DNA of 64,000 nt from Bacteroidetes bacterium 43-16 (GTDB lineage Bacteria > Bacteroidota > Bacteroidia > Chitinophagales > Chitinophagaceae): positions 62,001 through 126,000 of the forward strand of contig MKTB01000033.1 of assembly GCA_001897525.1 (NCBI GenBank). Reading direction: 5' to 3'. The notes beneath the pieces are model-generated. The model was not told the origin of the DNA and made no database searches. It was given only the letters and a program-made list of their open reading frames with translations. The translations under genes and the position numbers were made by a program. Positions 18,308 through 27,993 of this stretch are shown piece after piece; the first letter of the stretch is position 1, and every line of letters starts with the position of its first letter.

Positions 18308-19723
18308 ATGAATCATATATATATTAAGATACTCGGCCTGGGCCTCGCAGCAGGGATGAGCCTGCCTGCGTCTGCACAAGTGCTGTACAACAATGGCGCG
18401 GAGCTTTATGTCAGCAGCGGAGGATCCCTGCAGGTGAACGGTGATATGACCAATGCCAGCGGAAGTACCTTTACAAATAATGGCACCATTACTTTAACGG
18501 GTATGTTGACCAATAATCAGACCATGGCCGCCCCTTCCGGTGGTACGCTTACCTTTAATGGTACCGGTGCGCAGACCCTTAGTGGCAGCGGATCTTACCT
18601 CGCAGGGAATGTTGTGGTGAATAACCCGGCAGGGATAAGCCTGAGTAGTAAATTAGTGATCTCCGGAAATATGACCTTTACTTCCGGTGACATTGTTGCT
18701 GCTACCACGAGTGCCCAGGTTGTATTTACAAGTACCGGTACTCATTCGGGGGCTTCCAATAGTAGCCATGTGAATGGCTATGTGGTTAAGGAAGGCACCG
18801 GAACTTTCAGCTATCCGGTAGGAGATGGTACTAACCTGCAAAAAGTTGATGTAAATCTCAGTGCTAATGGAAGTGGCCTGCAGGTGAAATACGATGCAGG
18901 TAATGCAGGTAGCGGTACTTACACAACTACCGGTACAGAGGCTACGCCCCTGGCGATATACAATACACTCGAATATTGGGATATCAGCCCGCTCTCTACA
19001 GCTACCGGCGCGGTAACTATTTATTGGGATAATGTAAATAATATAGTTTCAGCTACACCATCTTTGCGTGTAGCACATAAGTCCGCCACAAACTGGCTGA
19101 ATGAAGGGGGGCTCAATATGACAGGCAATGCTGCTGCAGGTAGTGTGACCAGCAATCCCTTGAGTACCTGGAGTCCTTTTACTTTGGGTGCAACAGCAGC
19201 CAGCGCATTGCCGGTGCGCTTGCTGAATTTTACGGCAAAAACAGTCCCCTCCGGTAACCTGCTGGAATGGACTACTGTTGCAGAGGAGCGACAAACCAGC
19301 TATAGCATTGAGCGCAGTGCCGATGCGAAAACATATACCAGTATCGGAACAGTGCAAGGGCAGGGAGCGCAAAAGAATGACTACTCCTTTCTTGACGAGC
19401 AGCCATTAAGCCCGGTAGCGTATTATCGTTTACGTATTACAGAGCCAGGTTCAGATGCCAACTACAGTCCCGTGCGTATGCTGCGGGATGAAGCTAAGGC
19501 CAGTTGGAGTATAAGCCCGGTGCCATCAAGGGACTACCTGGTAATTGCCAATTCCAATATGGCATTGAACGGGCAAAAGGCCTGGATCAGTGACCTGCAA
19601 GGCAAAGTTATCCTGAGCTTTAAGATAGATGAGCAAGTGCGTCTCACTACAGATCATTTGGCTGCGGGCATGTATATTGTGCATCTCCCGGATGGCCAGC
19701 GCATGAAGTTCATTAAAGAGTAA
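18308..19723 (+). CDS. Secreted hypothetical protein with T9SS C-terminal sorting domain
   Basis: Signal peptide; ALPVRLLNFTAKTVPSGNLLEWTTVAEERQTSYSIERSADAKTY; C-term SISPVPSRDYLVI...GMYIVHLPDGQRMKFIKE. Confidence 0.8.
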   Translation: MNHIYIKILGLGLAAGMSLPASAQVLYNNGAELYVSSGGSLQVNGDMTNASGSTFTNNGTITLTGMLTNNQTMAAPSGGTLTFNGTGAQTLSGSGSYLAGNVVVNNPAGISLSSKLVISGNMTFTSGDIVAATTSAQVVFTSTGTHSGASNSSHVNGYVVKEGTGTFSYPVGDGTNLQKVDVNLSANGSGLQVKYDAGNAGSGTYTTTGTEATPLAIYNTLEYWDISPLSTATGAVTIYWDNVNNIVSATPSLRVAHKSATNWLNEGGLNMTGNAAAGSVTSNPLSTWSPFTLGATAASALPVRLLNFTAKTVPSGNLLEWTTVAEERQTSYSIERSADAKTYTSIGTVQGQGAQKNDYSFLDEQPLSPVAYYRLRITEPGSDANYSPVRMLRDEAKASWSISPVPSRDYLVIANSNMALNGQKAWISDLQGKVILSFKIDEQVRLTTDHLAAGMYIVHLPDGQRMKFIKE

Positions 19724-19746
19724 CGCTCAAAAATAATAATAAAAAG

Positions 19747-19794
19747 CTGTCTCCTATGTTTGCATCAGGCAAATGCAGGAGACAGTTATTTTTT
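19747..19794. terminator. Terminator between convergent genes
   Basis: CTGTCTCCT ... AGGAGACAG stem with inner TTTGC/GCAAA stem, followed by TTATTTTTT. Confidence 0.8.
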
Positions 19795-19872
19795 ATGCCC
19801 TTATGGATAACTGAGCTCAGGCTTTTAAAAGGCAATGAAGATAATGATCCTTGTAATAAAATTTTGGTACCC

Positions 19873-20244
19873 CTATTTTTCCTGGCATTTTGTAAAGCTC
19901 TTGATGCGCTCCTTGCCTTTGTTGATAAAGACCAGGTTAAACTCCGCAATATCACAAAAGCCGGGTATGCTATCGCTTAGTACTTTTCTGATCCTGAGGG
20001 CTTCACTATCAATATTATTAAAATCGCAGCCTACTAGCTTATAGGTAGCCGTTGTTGATAGGTTGTTTACACTGTAGTTCATGACACTTATCTCTTCACA
20101 ATCGCAATGCTGTTGCAGGGTGTTTGTGATTTTCTTGGAGTTTTCTAGTAATTTGTCTAATTCTTCGAAAACACAGCCATTCAATATTACCATTGAAAAC
20201 ATTCCTGACAGGAGCAGGAGCGATCTGGATTTTTTTATAATCAT
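19873..20244 (-). CDS. Hypothetical small lipoprotein
   Basis: MIIKKSRSLLLLSGMFSMVILNGCVFEELDK lipobox. Confidence 0.65.
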   Translation of the reverse strand: MIIKKSRSLLLLSGMFSMVILNGCVFEELDKLLENSKKITNTLQQHCDCEEISVMNYSVNNLSTTATYKLVGCDFNNIDSEALRIRKVLSDSIPGFCDIAEFNLVFINKGKERIKSFTKCQEK

Positions 20245-20418
20245 TTTGTTGTCCGTAATTTTTTAATGTCTGATAAGTAGCGCTATAAAAGTAAGTGAAA
20301 TGGACTAAAAGGTAAGGTTGCTGCATCAAAGTACTTTTGAGTATAAGAAAATGGGACCGCTCTTAATTCATGCATGAGGAAGCCTCCTGCTAAGGATATC
20401 AAATAGATGAAAAACATA

Positions 20419-20441
20419 AAACCCGCTCATAGAGCGGGTTT
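20419..20441 (-). terminator. Terminator downstream of the tRNA-Pro/tRNA-Met unit
   Basis: AAACCCGCTC ATA GAGCGGGTTT, 10-bp perfect stem. Confidence 0.7.
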
Positions 20442-20451
20442 GCTTTGCTTG

Positions 20452-20525
20452 TAGGGAAGACAGGGTTCGAACCTGCGACCCCCTGGTCCCAAACCAGGTG
20501 CGCTACCGGACTGCGCTACTTCCCT
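20452..20525 (-). tRNA. tRNA-Pro (UGG)
   Basis: Reverse complement AGGGAAGTAGCGCAGTCCGGTAGCGCACCTGGTTTGGGACCAGGGGGTCGCAGGTTCGAACCCTGTCTTCCCTA; loop TTTGGGA gives anticodon TGG. Confidence 0.95.
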
Positions 20526-20591
20526 ATCAATTTCTTGATCTTTTTTTCCGGTTACAGAATACCTGGGAACTGTTGTATTCTTTCTCTTTGG

Positions 20592-20665
20592 TAGCGGAGA
20601 CGGGAGTTGAACCCGTGACCTCAGGGTTATGAATCCTGCGCTCTAACCATCTGAGCTACCCCGCC
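20592..20665 (-). tRNA. tRNA-Met (CAU), likely elongator
   Basis: Reverse complement GGCGGGGTAGCTCAGATGGTTAGAGCGCAGGATTCATAACCCTGAGGTCACGGGTTCAACTCCCGTCTCCGCTA; CCA encoded at 20589-20591. Confidence 0.92.
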
Positions 20666-20724
20666 AAATGGGATGCAAATGTACATCCTGTTTTTCTTTT
20701 TGCCAAAAAATAATTTCAATTTTT

Positions 20725-21942
20725 TTAAGCCAGCATGCTGATGGCTTTTTTCAATGCGGTAATAAAGCTATCAACATCCGCTTTTCTATTATAAAGGGCG
20801 AACGAAACCCTTACTGTTCCGGGAATCTCATAGCGGTCCATAATAGGCTGGCAGCAGTGATGCCCCGTGCGTACGGCCACACCCTGTTTGTCCAGCAGTT
20901 CTCCGATATCATAAGGGTGAATGTTGCCCACCAGGAAAGATATCGTTGCCGCTTTATGTGGTGCTGTGCCTATGATACGTATACCGGGTATTTGTTGCAG
21001 TTCAGATTCGGCATAGGCCAATAAGCCGGCCTCGTGAGCAGCAATGTTGTCCAGGCCGATTGCAGCCACATAATTGATGGCTGCGCCCAAACCGATAATG
21101 CCGGCTATATTTGGCGTGCCGGCCTCAAAGCGGAACGGAAGGTCTGCATAAGTCGTACCCTTGAGCGTTACCGATTTTATCATCGAACCTCCGCCCTGGT
21201 AGGGTGGAAGTGCAGACAATAATTCATGCTTGCCATAGAGCACACCGATGCCCGTAGGTCCGTAGATCTTATGGCCGGAAAATACAAGGAAATCAATATC
21301 AGATGCCTGCACATCTATGCTCATATGCTGGATCGCCTGTGCAGCATCTATCATCACCGGGATATTATGGCTATGGGCCAGGCTGATGAGCTCAGCTACC
21401 GGGTTCACCGTGCCGAGCGTATTGCTGACCCAGGTGAAGGCAATAAGTTTGGTTTTGGAGCTGATCAGGGTTTCCAGGACCGAAAGGTCTAAAGTGCCAT
21501 CATCTTTTAAGGGAATGACTTTAATAACACCGCCCCGGTCTTCACAGGCCATTTGCCAGGGAACAATATTGGAATGGTGCTCCATCTCCGTGATGATGAT
21601 CTCATCACCGGGTTGCAGGTGCTTTTTGCAGAATGAATAGGCGAGTAAATTAATGCTATCTGTAGTGCCTTTAGTGAAAATAATTTCACTGCTTTGTGCT
21701 GCGTTGATAAATTTTTGAATACTTGCCCTTGCTGCTTCTTCAGCATCGGTGGCCTTCTGGCTTAAAAAGTGAACGCCGCGATGCACATTGCTGTTGTAGG
21801 ATTCATAATACTCCTTAATGGCATGGATCACCGCTTCCGGCTTTTGAGTTGTGGCACCATTGTCCAGGTAGACCAAAGGTTTGCCATATATATGTTCAGA
21901 TAGAATCGGGAAGTCGCTCCTTATTTTTTCGAAATCGGTCAT
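20725..21942 (-). CDS. sufS: SufS-type cysteine desulfurase
   Basis: IYGKPLVYLDNGATTQKPEAVI, NVHRGVHFLSQKATD, DFLVFSGHKIYGPTGIGVLYGK, VRTGHHCCQPIM. Confidence 0.96.
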   Translation of the reverse strand: MTDFEKIRSDFPILSEHIYGKPLVYLDNGATTQKPEAVIHAIKEYYESYNSNVHRGVHFLSQKATDAEEAARASIQKFINAAQSSEIIFTKGTTDSINLLAYSFCKKHLQPGDEIIITEMEHHSNIVPWQMACEDRGGVIKVIPLKDDGTLDLSVLETLISSKTKLIAFTWVSNTLGTVNPVAELISLAHSHNIPVMIDAAQAIQHMSIDVQASDIDFLVFSGHKIYGPTGIGVLYGKHELLSALPPYQGGGSMIKSVTLKGTTYADLPFRFEAGTPNIAGIIGLGAAINYVAAIGLDNIAAHEAGLLAYAESELQQIPGIRIIGTAPHKAATISFLVGNIHPYDIGELLDKQGVAVRTGHHCCQPIMDRYEIPGTVRVSFALYNRKADVDSFITALKKAISMLA

Positions 21943-22025
21943 AATACTAGAATTGCCCAAAAATGGTGAGGCAAAGGTAAGACAATGTATCTAGTGCAGG
22001 CTTCCCGTCTTGTTAATTTCTGATT

Positions 22026-22499
22026 TTATACCACCTGCGTTTCCGGTGCATGCTGGTGCGGCGGTTCGGAAAGCTCTTCTTTTTCATAAGAGCCGTACTT
22101 GACGAAAATGTACAGGTAAATGACCCTGGCATAGCGCATCATGACAGGTTGCAGGAGCAGCACGATCGCTACATTAATTCCCATAAACCAGAAGATACTG
22201 TTATCGCTGAAACGGATACCGAAGATAAGCGCAAACCAGATCAGGTTGAACACCGTAAGAGCAATAGAAAGTCCGTAGCTCACGTAGCCGGTACCATAAT
22301 AGAAGCCAGGCTCTATTTCCATCTTTTGGCCGCAATGTTCACAACGGTCGGGCATTTCCAACATTTTTCCAAGAGGAAAGATCGTTGGCTGACGGAACAT
22401 TTTGCCTTTTCTACAATTGGGACATTTTTTTTGCAAAACACTAAGCAGGAGAGATGGCTGTTGGGACATTGTATAAAATGATTTTACTTTACACTGCAA
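22026..22499 (-). CDS. DUF983 family membrane protein
   Basis: KKCPNCRKGKMFRQPTIFP...CEHCGQKMEIEPGFYYGTGYVSYGLS zinc-ribbon plus TM segments; start may be internal (MSQQPSLLL). Confidence 0.85.
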   Translation of the reverse strand: MQCKVKSFYTMSQQPSLLLSVLQKKCPNCRKGKMFRQPTIFPLGKMLEMPDRCEHCGQKMEIEPGFYYGTGYVSYGLSIALTVFNLIWFALIFGIRFSDNSIFWFMGINVAIVLLLQPVMMRYARVIYLYIFVKYGSYEKEELSEPPHQHAPETQVV

Positions 22500-22537
22500 A
22501 GGTAATCCTTTTAACAGGATTGCTATTTATACAAAAT

Positions 22538-23023
22538 ATGGAAAGTTTTACAAGATTTACAGGAGATAAAGCAGCTCAGTATCAGCATATACTGGCCCAG
22601 GCTACGCAGATATGTACCCATGAAAACAACCTGATCGCAGTGATGGCCAATCTTTCGGCATTGCTGAGCCAGCAGTTCGGTTGGTTATGGACCGGTTTTT
22701 ACCTGGTCGATGAAGCCGCAAATTCTTTAGTATTAGGCCCTTTCCAGGGGCCATTGGCCTGTACGCGTATACCTTTCGGGAAAGGTGTTTGCGGTACCGC
22801 CTGGGCAGAAGCACGTTCTGTAGTCGTGCCGGATGTGCACGCCTTCCCGGGGCATATTGCCTGTAGTGCATTATCTGAATCTGAAGTCGTGGTGCCCTGC
22901 CTGGGCAGAGACGGGGAGGTAAAAGCGGTGCTGGATATCGACAGCGATGTGTTCAACGACTTTACGGAAGAGGATGCTGCAAACCTGGAACAGCTTTGTG
23001 CCCTGCTCAAAGAAAAATTTTAA
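22538..23023 (+). CDS. GAF-domain free methionine-(R)-sulfoxide reductase
   Basis: Internal ATG; FGWLWTGFYLV...LGPFQGPLACTRIPFGKGVCGTAW...VPDVHAFPGHIACSALSESEVVVP, canonical fRMsr signature. Confidence 0.93.
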   Translation: MESFTRFTGDKAAQYQHILAQATQICTHENNLIAVMANLSALLSQQFGWLWTGFYLVDEAANSLVLGPFQGPLACTRIPFGKGVCGTAWAEARSVVVPDVHAFPGHIACSALSESEVVVPCLGRDGEVKAVLDIDSDVFNDFTEEDAANLEQLCALLKEKF

Positions 23024-24159
23024 GCGCTGAGTTTCGTGCCCTTCAGGGCATATTGCATCGCTACAGACAGGTGTAGCAGGACGACTTTGGTATTTGCATT
23101 ACGCTCCACATGGTAGACTGCAGCACCTATCAGGCGGTCCATTTCATTGATGGTCTGGTAGTGGAACTGCCGGGCAGCCAGCCGGGAGACAAACTGCGCA
23201 TCCGCAGCAGACAGCGCTGCCTGGTAGCCGGGGATCATGCTCATTCTTAACGTATGTCCGAGCAATTGCTGGGCGTACATCAGGAAGTTTTTAAGCTGAA
23301 CCGTAGATAATTTACTTGCCTGGTCTACCCATTTTCCCACAAGATTGCCATTGAAGGTAAACACGCCGTTGAACCAGTCTTTGATGAGCTGCAGCCAGTC
23401 GCTTTCGTTCTCCTGGAGGATAGTTAAAGCATGGGCTACATTGCCTTCTGCCAGGACGGCGGCCTGGGCGGCTTCCTGCTCCGGCACCTGGTAAATGCGT
23501 TTCAGTACTTCCTGTATAGCCTCATTTGTCATGGGTTGCAGGCGCACGAGTTGTGTCCGGGACAATATGGTTTCCAGCACAGAATCCGTTTGCTCGGCTA
23601 CAAGTAAAAATATCGTGTTGGAGGGTGGTTCCTCGATCAGCTTCAGTAAGATATTGCCCTCTTTGCCCAGGTACTCCGGCCGCCATACGATCTGTATCTT
23701 GTAGGCACCTTCCATCGCTTTAAGGCCAAGGGTTTCGATCATTTCCTTACACTCTTCTGCAGAGATATTCCCGCTTTGACGGTCTTTGGCACCTATAGAT
23801 TCCAGCCAGTCGGCCACACTGCCATAAGGATGCCTCGCAAAGAACTCGCGGAACTCCGTAATAAAGTTCCGGCTGTTGGTCTTCACGCCGGGCTTGGGCG
23901 GGAAAGAAGGAAAGGTAAAATGCAGGTCGGGATGCACCAGGGCCTTTGTTTTCAGGCAGGCGGCACATTGGCCGCAGGTCTCCAGCAGCGCCCCTTTTTG
24001 CTCACAGAGCAGGAATTGTGCAAAGGCAATCGCCAGCGCGAGGCCGCCGCTGCCTTCTTTTCCCAGCATCAGGATCGCATGAGGTAAATGTCCTGATTGG
24101 TAAAAGTTCAACAAATCAGTTTGTGCTTTTTCCTGTCCGTAAATGAGATGTCCTTGCAT
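23020..24159 (-). CDS. holB: DNA polymerase III delta' subunit
   Basis: LPHAILMLGKEGSGGLALAIAFAQFLLCE, CGQCAACLK, EGNILLKLIEEPPSNTIFLLVAEQ, LSRTQLVRL. Confidence 0.92.
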   Translation of the reverse strand: MQGHLIYGQEKAQTDLLNFYQSGHLPHAILMLGKEGSGGLALAIAFAQFLLCEQKGALLETCGQCAACLKTKALVHPDLHFTFPSFPPKPGVKTNSRNFITEFREFFARHPYGSVADWLESIGAKDRQSGNISAEECKEMIETLGLKAMEGAYKIQIVWRPEYLGKEGNILLKLIEEPPSNTIFLLVAEQTDSVLETILSRTQLVRLQPMTNEAIQEVLKRIYQVPEQEAAQAAVLAEGNVAHALTILQENESDWLQLIKDWFNGVFTFNGNLVGKWVDQASKLSTVQLKNFLMYAQQLLGHTLRMSMIPGYQAALSAADAQFVSRLAARQFHYQTINEMDRLIGAAVYHVERNANTKVVLLHLSVAMQYALKGTKLSA

Positions 24160-24238
24160 GATGATGCAAATATAATCGTAATTTGCAGGCTTTGAAAGAG
24201 GAATAAAAAGCAGAACAATAATTTATTCGAAATTTTAT

Positions 24239-24269
24239 TTTGATATAATAAAAAATGCTTTTACCTTTG
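24239..24269 (+). promoter_or_regulatory. Bacteroidota-type promoter of rpmH
   Basis: TTTG (24239-24242) - 19 bp - TACCTTTG (24262-24269). Confidence 0.75.
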
Positions 24270-24339
24270 CATTCCCTTTTAAAAAGCTATGCCGATTAGA
24301 AGGCAAATTATTAATTGAGAAAAAAGAAAAATTGATCAT

Positions 24340-24495
24340 ATGAAACGTACTTTCCAACCGTCCCGTCGTCGTCGTAAAAACGTACATGGTTTCCGTAAGC
24401 GTATGGAAACTGCTAATGGACGTAAAGTTTTAGCTGCACGCCGTAAAAAAGGACGTAAAAAATTAACGGTATCTGACGAAAGCCGTTTGAAATAA
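24340..24495 (+). CDS. rpmH: 50S ribosomal protein L34
   Basis: Not in ORF track (short). [51 protein letters not shown]. Confidence 0.98.
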   Translation: MKRTFQPSRRRRKNVHGFRKRMETANGRKVLAARRKKGRKKLTVSDESRLK

Positions 24496-24505
24496 TACAT
24501 CCCGG

Positions 24506-24919
24506 ATGATGGTTGATGGTTTTACCTTCAGTCACTCCGAACGATTAAAATTTCGCAAACAGATTGAAACGCTTTTCCAACAAGGAGAGGCGTTTTCTGT
24601 TTACCCGTTCAGAGTGGTGCATTGCATCGCGCAGCAGGGCACTGAAAAAGATGCCCCGGTGCGTGCAGGCTTCTCTGTGCCTAAAAAGAAGATGCGGCAT
24701 GCGCATCAGCGCAACCGTATCAAGCGCCTCTTAAGAGAGGCCTGGCGGCACAGGAAGCATGAAGTGTATCCTACTGTTCCGCCCACGCTTCAGCTCCATA
24801 TCTTTTTCATCTTTACAGGTAGAGAAATTCCCGATTGGCCGGCTACGCAGAAAGCTATGTCGAAAATCATTCATAATTTGCAGCTATTAAAATATCCGCA
24901 AGATGGGACTGCCGGCTAA
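24506..24919 (+). CDS. rnpA: Ribonuclease P protein component
   Basis: [29 protein letters not shown] signature, directly after rpmH. Confidence 0.95.
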   Translation: MMVDGFTFSHSERLKFRKQIETLFQQGEAFSVYPFRVVHCIAQQGTEKDAPVRAGFSVPKKKMRHAHQRNRIKRLLREAWRHRKHEVYPTVPPTLQLHIFFIFTGREIPDWPATQKAMSKIIHNLQLLKYPQDGTAG

Positions 24920-25121
24920 AATAATGATCGGGATTATTAAAGCATATCAAAAATTGCTTTCACCATGGTTGGGCGCTAATTGCCGCTTCACACCTACCTG
25001 TTCTCAATACGGCCTCGAGGCTGTGCAGAAATACGGTGCGCTCAAAGGCGGCTGGATGGCGCTTAAGCGCATAGGCCGTTGCCATCCCTGGGGCGGTCAT
25101 GGGCATGACCCGGTGAAATAA
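24903..25121 (+). CDS. yidD: Membrane protein insertion efficiency factor YidD
   Basis: [58 protein letters not shown]. Confidence 0.97.
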   Translation: MGLPAKIMIGIIKAYQKLLSPWLGANCRFTPTCSQYGLEAVQKYGALKGGWMALKRIGRCHPWGGHGHDPVK

Positions 25122-25153
25122 TCCAGGTAGACCATTCTGTACAATATTCCTTT

Positions 25154-25783
25154 ATGATTTTTGGCCTGGCACTCCTTTTTCAGCTTGTTTTTATCTTCGT
25201 TTTGAGCCTGGCGCTTGCTATTATCGGCTCCCTTATCGTTTTTTTCATTAAGTCAAAAAGAAAAGGAAGATTATACCTCTTCGCATTTCATGCACCCTTT
25301 TTTGCCTGCTTCACCTTCTATTTTTTCTCTTTAGTGGCGGCTCTGTATATCGGTGAACATTATGATGTAGATTCAGGTATAGGTGATGTCTGGTATGTTC
25401 CTTTAGCCAAAGACAGCCGTTTGCTGAGCATAGACCTGCCGGGAATTGCTTCTATTGAAAGAGGCGGAAAGGTTATTGTGGACGATGTTGTCCTCTTGTG
25501 TCAAAAGGATAGCCTGGTCTTCGGGAAAACCGATGGGAATGCTTACTTTATATTGAAAGGGGACAGCCTTGTTTATCCGCAGGGAGAGGCTGCACTGCTG
25601 TCATACAATGAAGGCAAGCCCATCAACTGGAGCCCGATTGAGCCTTTTTACCAGGAACGCAGATCTGCCATTGCCGGCAGGGCAGAAACAGTAGCTTTGC
25701 TGCTTTGTGTACTGATCAGTGCAGGGGTGGTGTGGGTGCTTAAGCTGATTATTTTAAGAAAAGGCAGGGCTGCAACAACATAG
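25154..25783 (+). CDS. Hypothetical membrane protein
   Basis: Three predicted hydrophobic segments; no recognised family. Confidence 0.65.
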   Translation: MIFGLALLFQLVFIFVLSLALAIIGSLIVFFIKSKRKGRLYLFAFHAPFFACFTFYFFSLVAALYIGEHYDVDSGIGDVWYVPLAKDSRLLSIDLPGIASIERGGKVIVDDVVLLCQKDSLVFGKTDGNAYFILKGDSLVYPQGEAALLSYNEGKPINWSPIEPFYQERRSAIAGRAETVALLLCVLISAGVVWVLKLIILRKGRAATT

Positions 25784-25814
25784 GATTTTGTAAATTGCCC
25801 GAAAAATAAGCATT

Positions 25815-26156
25815 ATGGACATTACACCAGAAATCTCCTGGGCCGATTTTGAAAAAATTGACATGAGGGTGGGCACGATCATCCAGGCAGAAATATTTAA
25901 GGAAGCCAAAAAACCTGCCTATAAAATAATGGTTGATTTCGGGGAATTCGGTATCCGCAAATCTTCGGCACAGGTTACGCGCCTGTATCAGCCGGAAGAG
26001 CTGATCGGTAAGCAAGTCATTGCCGTACTTAATTTCCCGCCTAAGCAGATCGCTAATCTTAAAAGTGAATGCCTGATCATGGGAGTGGTTGATGGTGCTG
26101 ATGTAACCCTGATCGGTCCCGGTAAACCCGTGGCAAACGGGCTCAGGATTGGCTAA
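25815..26156 (+). CDS. csaA: CsaA-type tRNA-binding (EMAP) domain protein
   Basis: SWADFEKIDMRVGTIIQAEIFKEAKKPAYKIMVDFGEFGIRKSSAQVTRLY...QVIAVLNFPPKQI. Confidence 0.95.
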   Translation: MDITPEISWADFEKIDMRVGTIIQAEIFKEAKKPAYKIMVDFGEFGIRKSSAQVTRLYQPEELIGKQVIAVLNFPPKQIANLKSECLIMGVVDGADVTLIGPGKPVANGLRIG

Positions 26157-26159
26157 GTT

Positions 26160-26642
26160 TTAATTGCCCTGGAAATAATAGGTTAAGCGCTCCGCTCCTT
26201 TAAGATGTAAAGCGGTGTTGGATAATTTAAACGGGCCGTGGTTGCATACTTTGCACAGCTTGAAAGAGGGTGGTGCTGCGGTGGCTAATTCACGTACATA
26301 ACCGGGCATTTTGAAATCGAAAGTACGTACCGACCTGGAGCGCCCTTCTTCAATCGTGTTTTGCCAGAGCGTGCCCAGGGGAGCTTCAGCACCGGGTTTG
26401 TAGCAATAGCCAAACATGCTGACGATCGTATGAGGGGTGTAAAAAGGATAAATGCCTGAAGTTATAGGATGAAAGGAACCTTCGGCATAAACGAACTGGG
26501 GCTTAGGCATATTAAATGCAGCTTTGGCGATACCTTTTTCATTATCACATTTAAAGCCGACTTTTTCATAAGAGAAATATTTAGCCTGTACCGATAGGGA
26601 TAGGCCAAACAACAGCGAAAGAAGGATAATGTAGCTTTTCAT
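26160..26642 (-). CDS. Exported hypothetical protein
   Basis: Signal peptide; no recognised family. Confidence 0.6.
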   Translation of the reverse strand: MKSYIILLSLLFGLSLSVQAKYFSYEKVGFKCDNEKGIAKAAFNMPKPQFVYAEGSFHPITSGIYPFYTPHTIVSMFGYCYKPGAEAPLGTLWQNTIEEGRSRSVRTFDFKMPGYVRELATAAPPSFKLCKVCNHGPFKLSNTALHLKGAERLTYYFQGN

Positions 26643-26750
26643 CCGTTTTTGTTTTACTTTACATTAAGTTTAACGTATTCTTGACCACAAAAGTATACGA
26701 AAATTATAGATAATTTATCCTTTTTTTAATAAAACTATACCTTTGCCCGG

Positions 26751-27608
26751 ATGAATGAAATCAACTTCTCAATCATTTTGCTTGTCGGATCTATACTGGC
26801 AGGCTTTATAGGTGCACTTACCGGACTTGGCGGGGGCATCATAATCGTACCCTTGCTCACCTTAGGCCTGGGCGTACCCATGAAGTATGCCGTAGCAGCA
26901 TCCCTGATCTCTGTGATAGGAACTTCCAGTGGTGCAGCTGCCGCTTACCTGAAAGAGGGGATCACCAATATGAAAGTAGGGATGTTCCTGCAGATAGCGA
27001 CCACTATAGGTGCGATACTGGGGGCCGTAATGGTCATCCTGGTAGATATACCTGTAGATATGATTGGCATCACTTTCGGACTTGTATTGCTGATCACCGC
27101 TGTGCTCACGGCCCAGAAAAAGCCGGATCACCTGCAGCCTGTAGTGCCGGGATCTGTGGCAGAAAAGCTGCAGCTCAACGGTACTTTCCCGCGCAATGGC
27201 GAAATGATCAGTTATGGTGCCAGCAATCCTTTCCTGGGATCTGTGGTGATGGCTGTAGCTGGATTTCTTTCCGGCCTGCTGGGTGTAGGGGGAGGCGTAT
27301 TCAAAGTACTGGCCATGGATAATATCATGCGCCTGCCGTTCAAAGTGTCTACTACGACCAGTAATTTCATGATCGGGGTAACGGCGCTTGCCAGCAGCAT
27401 TATCTATTTTGCAGGCGGTTATGTAGTGCCGCAGATCGTGGCCCCTATTCTTATCGGGATCATTCTGGGTGCTATGCTGGGCTCAAAGGTTTTGGTGAAG
27501 ATCAATGTAAGTTTATTAAAAAGAATTTTTGCCATCGTCGTAGCTATTATAGCCGTGTATATGATCTATAATGGTTATGTAGGCAATTTTAGTGCAAAGC
27601 ATAAATAG
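26751..27608 (+). CDS. TauE/SafE-family sulfite/anion exporter
   Basis: GFIGALTGLGGGIIIVPLLTLGLGVPMKYAVAASLISVIGTSSGAA; second repeat GFLSGLLGVGGGVFKV. Confidence 0.95.
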   Translation: MNEINFSIILLVGSILAGFIGALTGLGGGIIIVPLLTLGLGVPMKYAVAASLISVIGTSSGAAAAYLKEGITNMKVGMFLQIATTIGAILGAVMVILVDIPVDMIGITFGLVLLITAVLTAQKKPDHLQPVVPGSVAEKLQLNGTFPRNGEMISYGASNPFLGSVVMAVAGFLSGLLGVGGGVFKVLAMDNIMRLPFKVSTTTSNFMIGVTALASSIIYFAGGYVVPQIVAPILIGIILGAMLGSKVLVKINVSLLKRIFAIVVAIIAVYMIYNGYVGNFSAKHK

Positions 27609-27609
27609 C

Positions 27610-27993
27610 ATGGAAGAAAATAAAGCACAGAAAAGAGATTTGGAAACTTTAGTAGGCAATACACTCCGGTATGGGGTGTGGATCTCTTTTGCACTTTCTG
27701 CGATCGGCCTGGTCTGGTTATTGTTCCTTCATCCGGAATCTGCTTTTGCACCGGAGGCATTGCCGCTGGTGCCGGAGAAATTCTCTTTTGGGGCAATGAT
27801 CAAAGGATTGAGTGCCTTTAATCCTGCACAGATCGCAATGCTCGGCAGCCTGGTATTATTGCTGACCCCCTTGTTAAGGGTTGTTTTTGCCTTATTCGGC
27901 TATTGGAAAACGGGTAATAAACTTTATACCTTTATCACCCTTACTGTATTGGTAATCATCTGGATCAGCGTTTTGATCGGGGTGACACATTAA
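27610..27993 (+). CDS. DUF1634 family membrane protein
   Basis: Follows TauE/SafE gene; LETLVGNTLRYGVWISFALSAIGLVWLLF... small multi-TM protein. Listed ORF starts at 27592; MEENKAQKR start at 27610. Confidence 0.85.
   Translation: MEENKAQKRDLETLVGNTLRYGVWISFALSAIGLVWLLFLHPESAFAPEALPLVPEKFSFGAMIKGLSAFNPAQIAMLGSLVLLLTPLLRVVFALFGYWKTGNKLYTFITLTVLVIIWISVLIGVTH

Noticed and set aside
20452-20665. tRNA-associated integration site
   Set aside because: Flanking genes are core-type (sufS) and small lipoprotein; no integrase or repeated tRNA 3' end visible.
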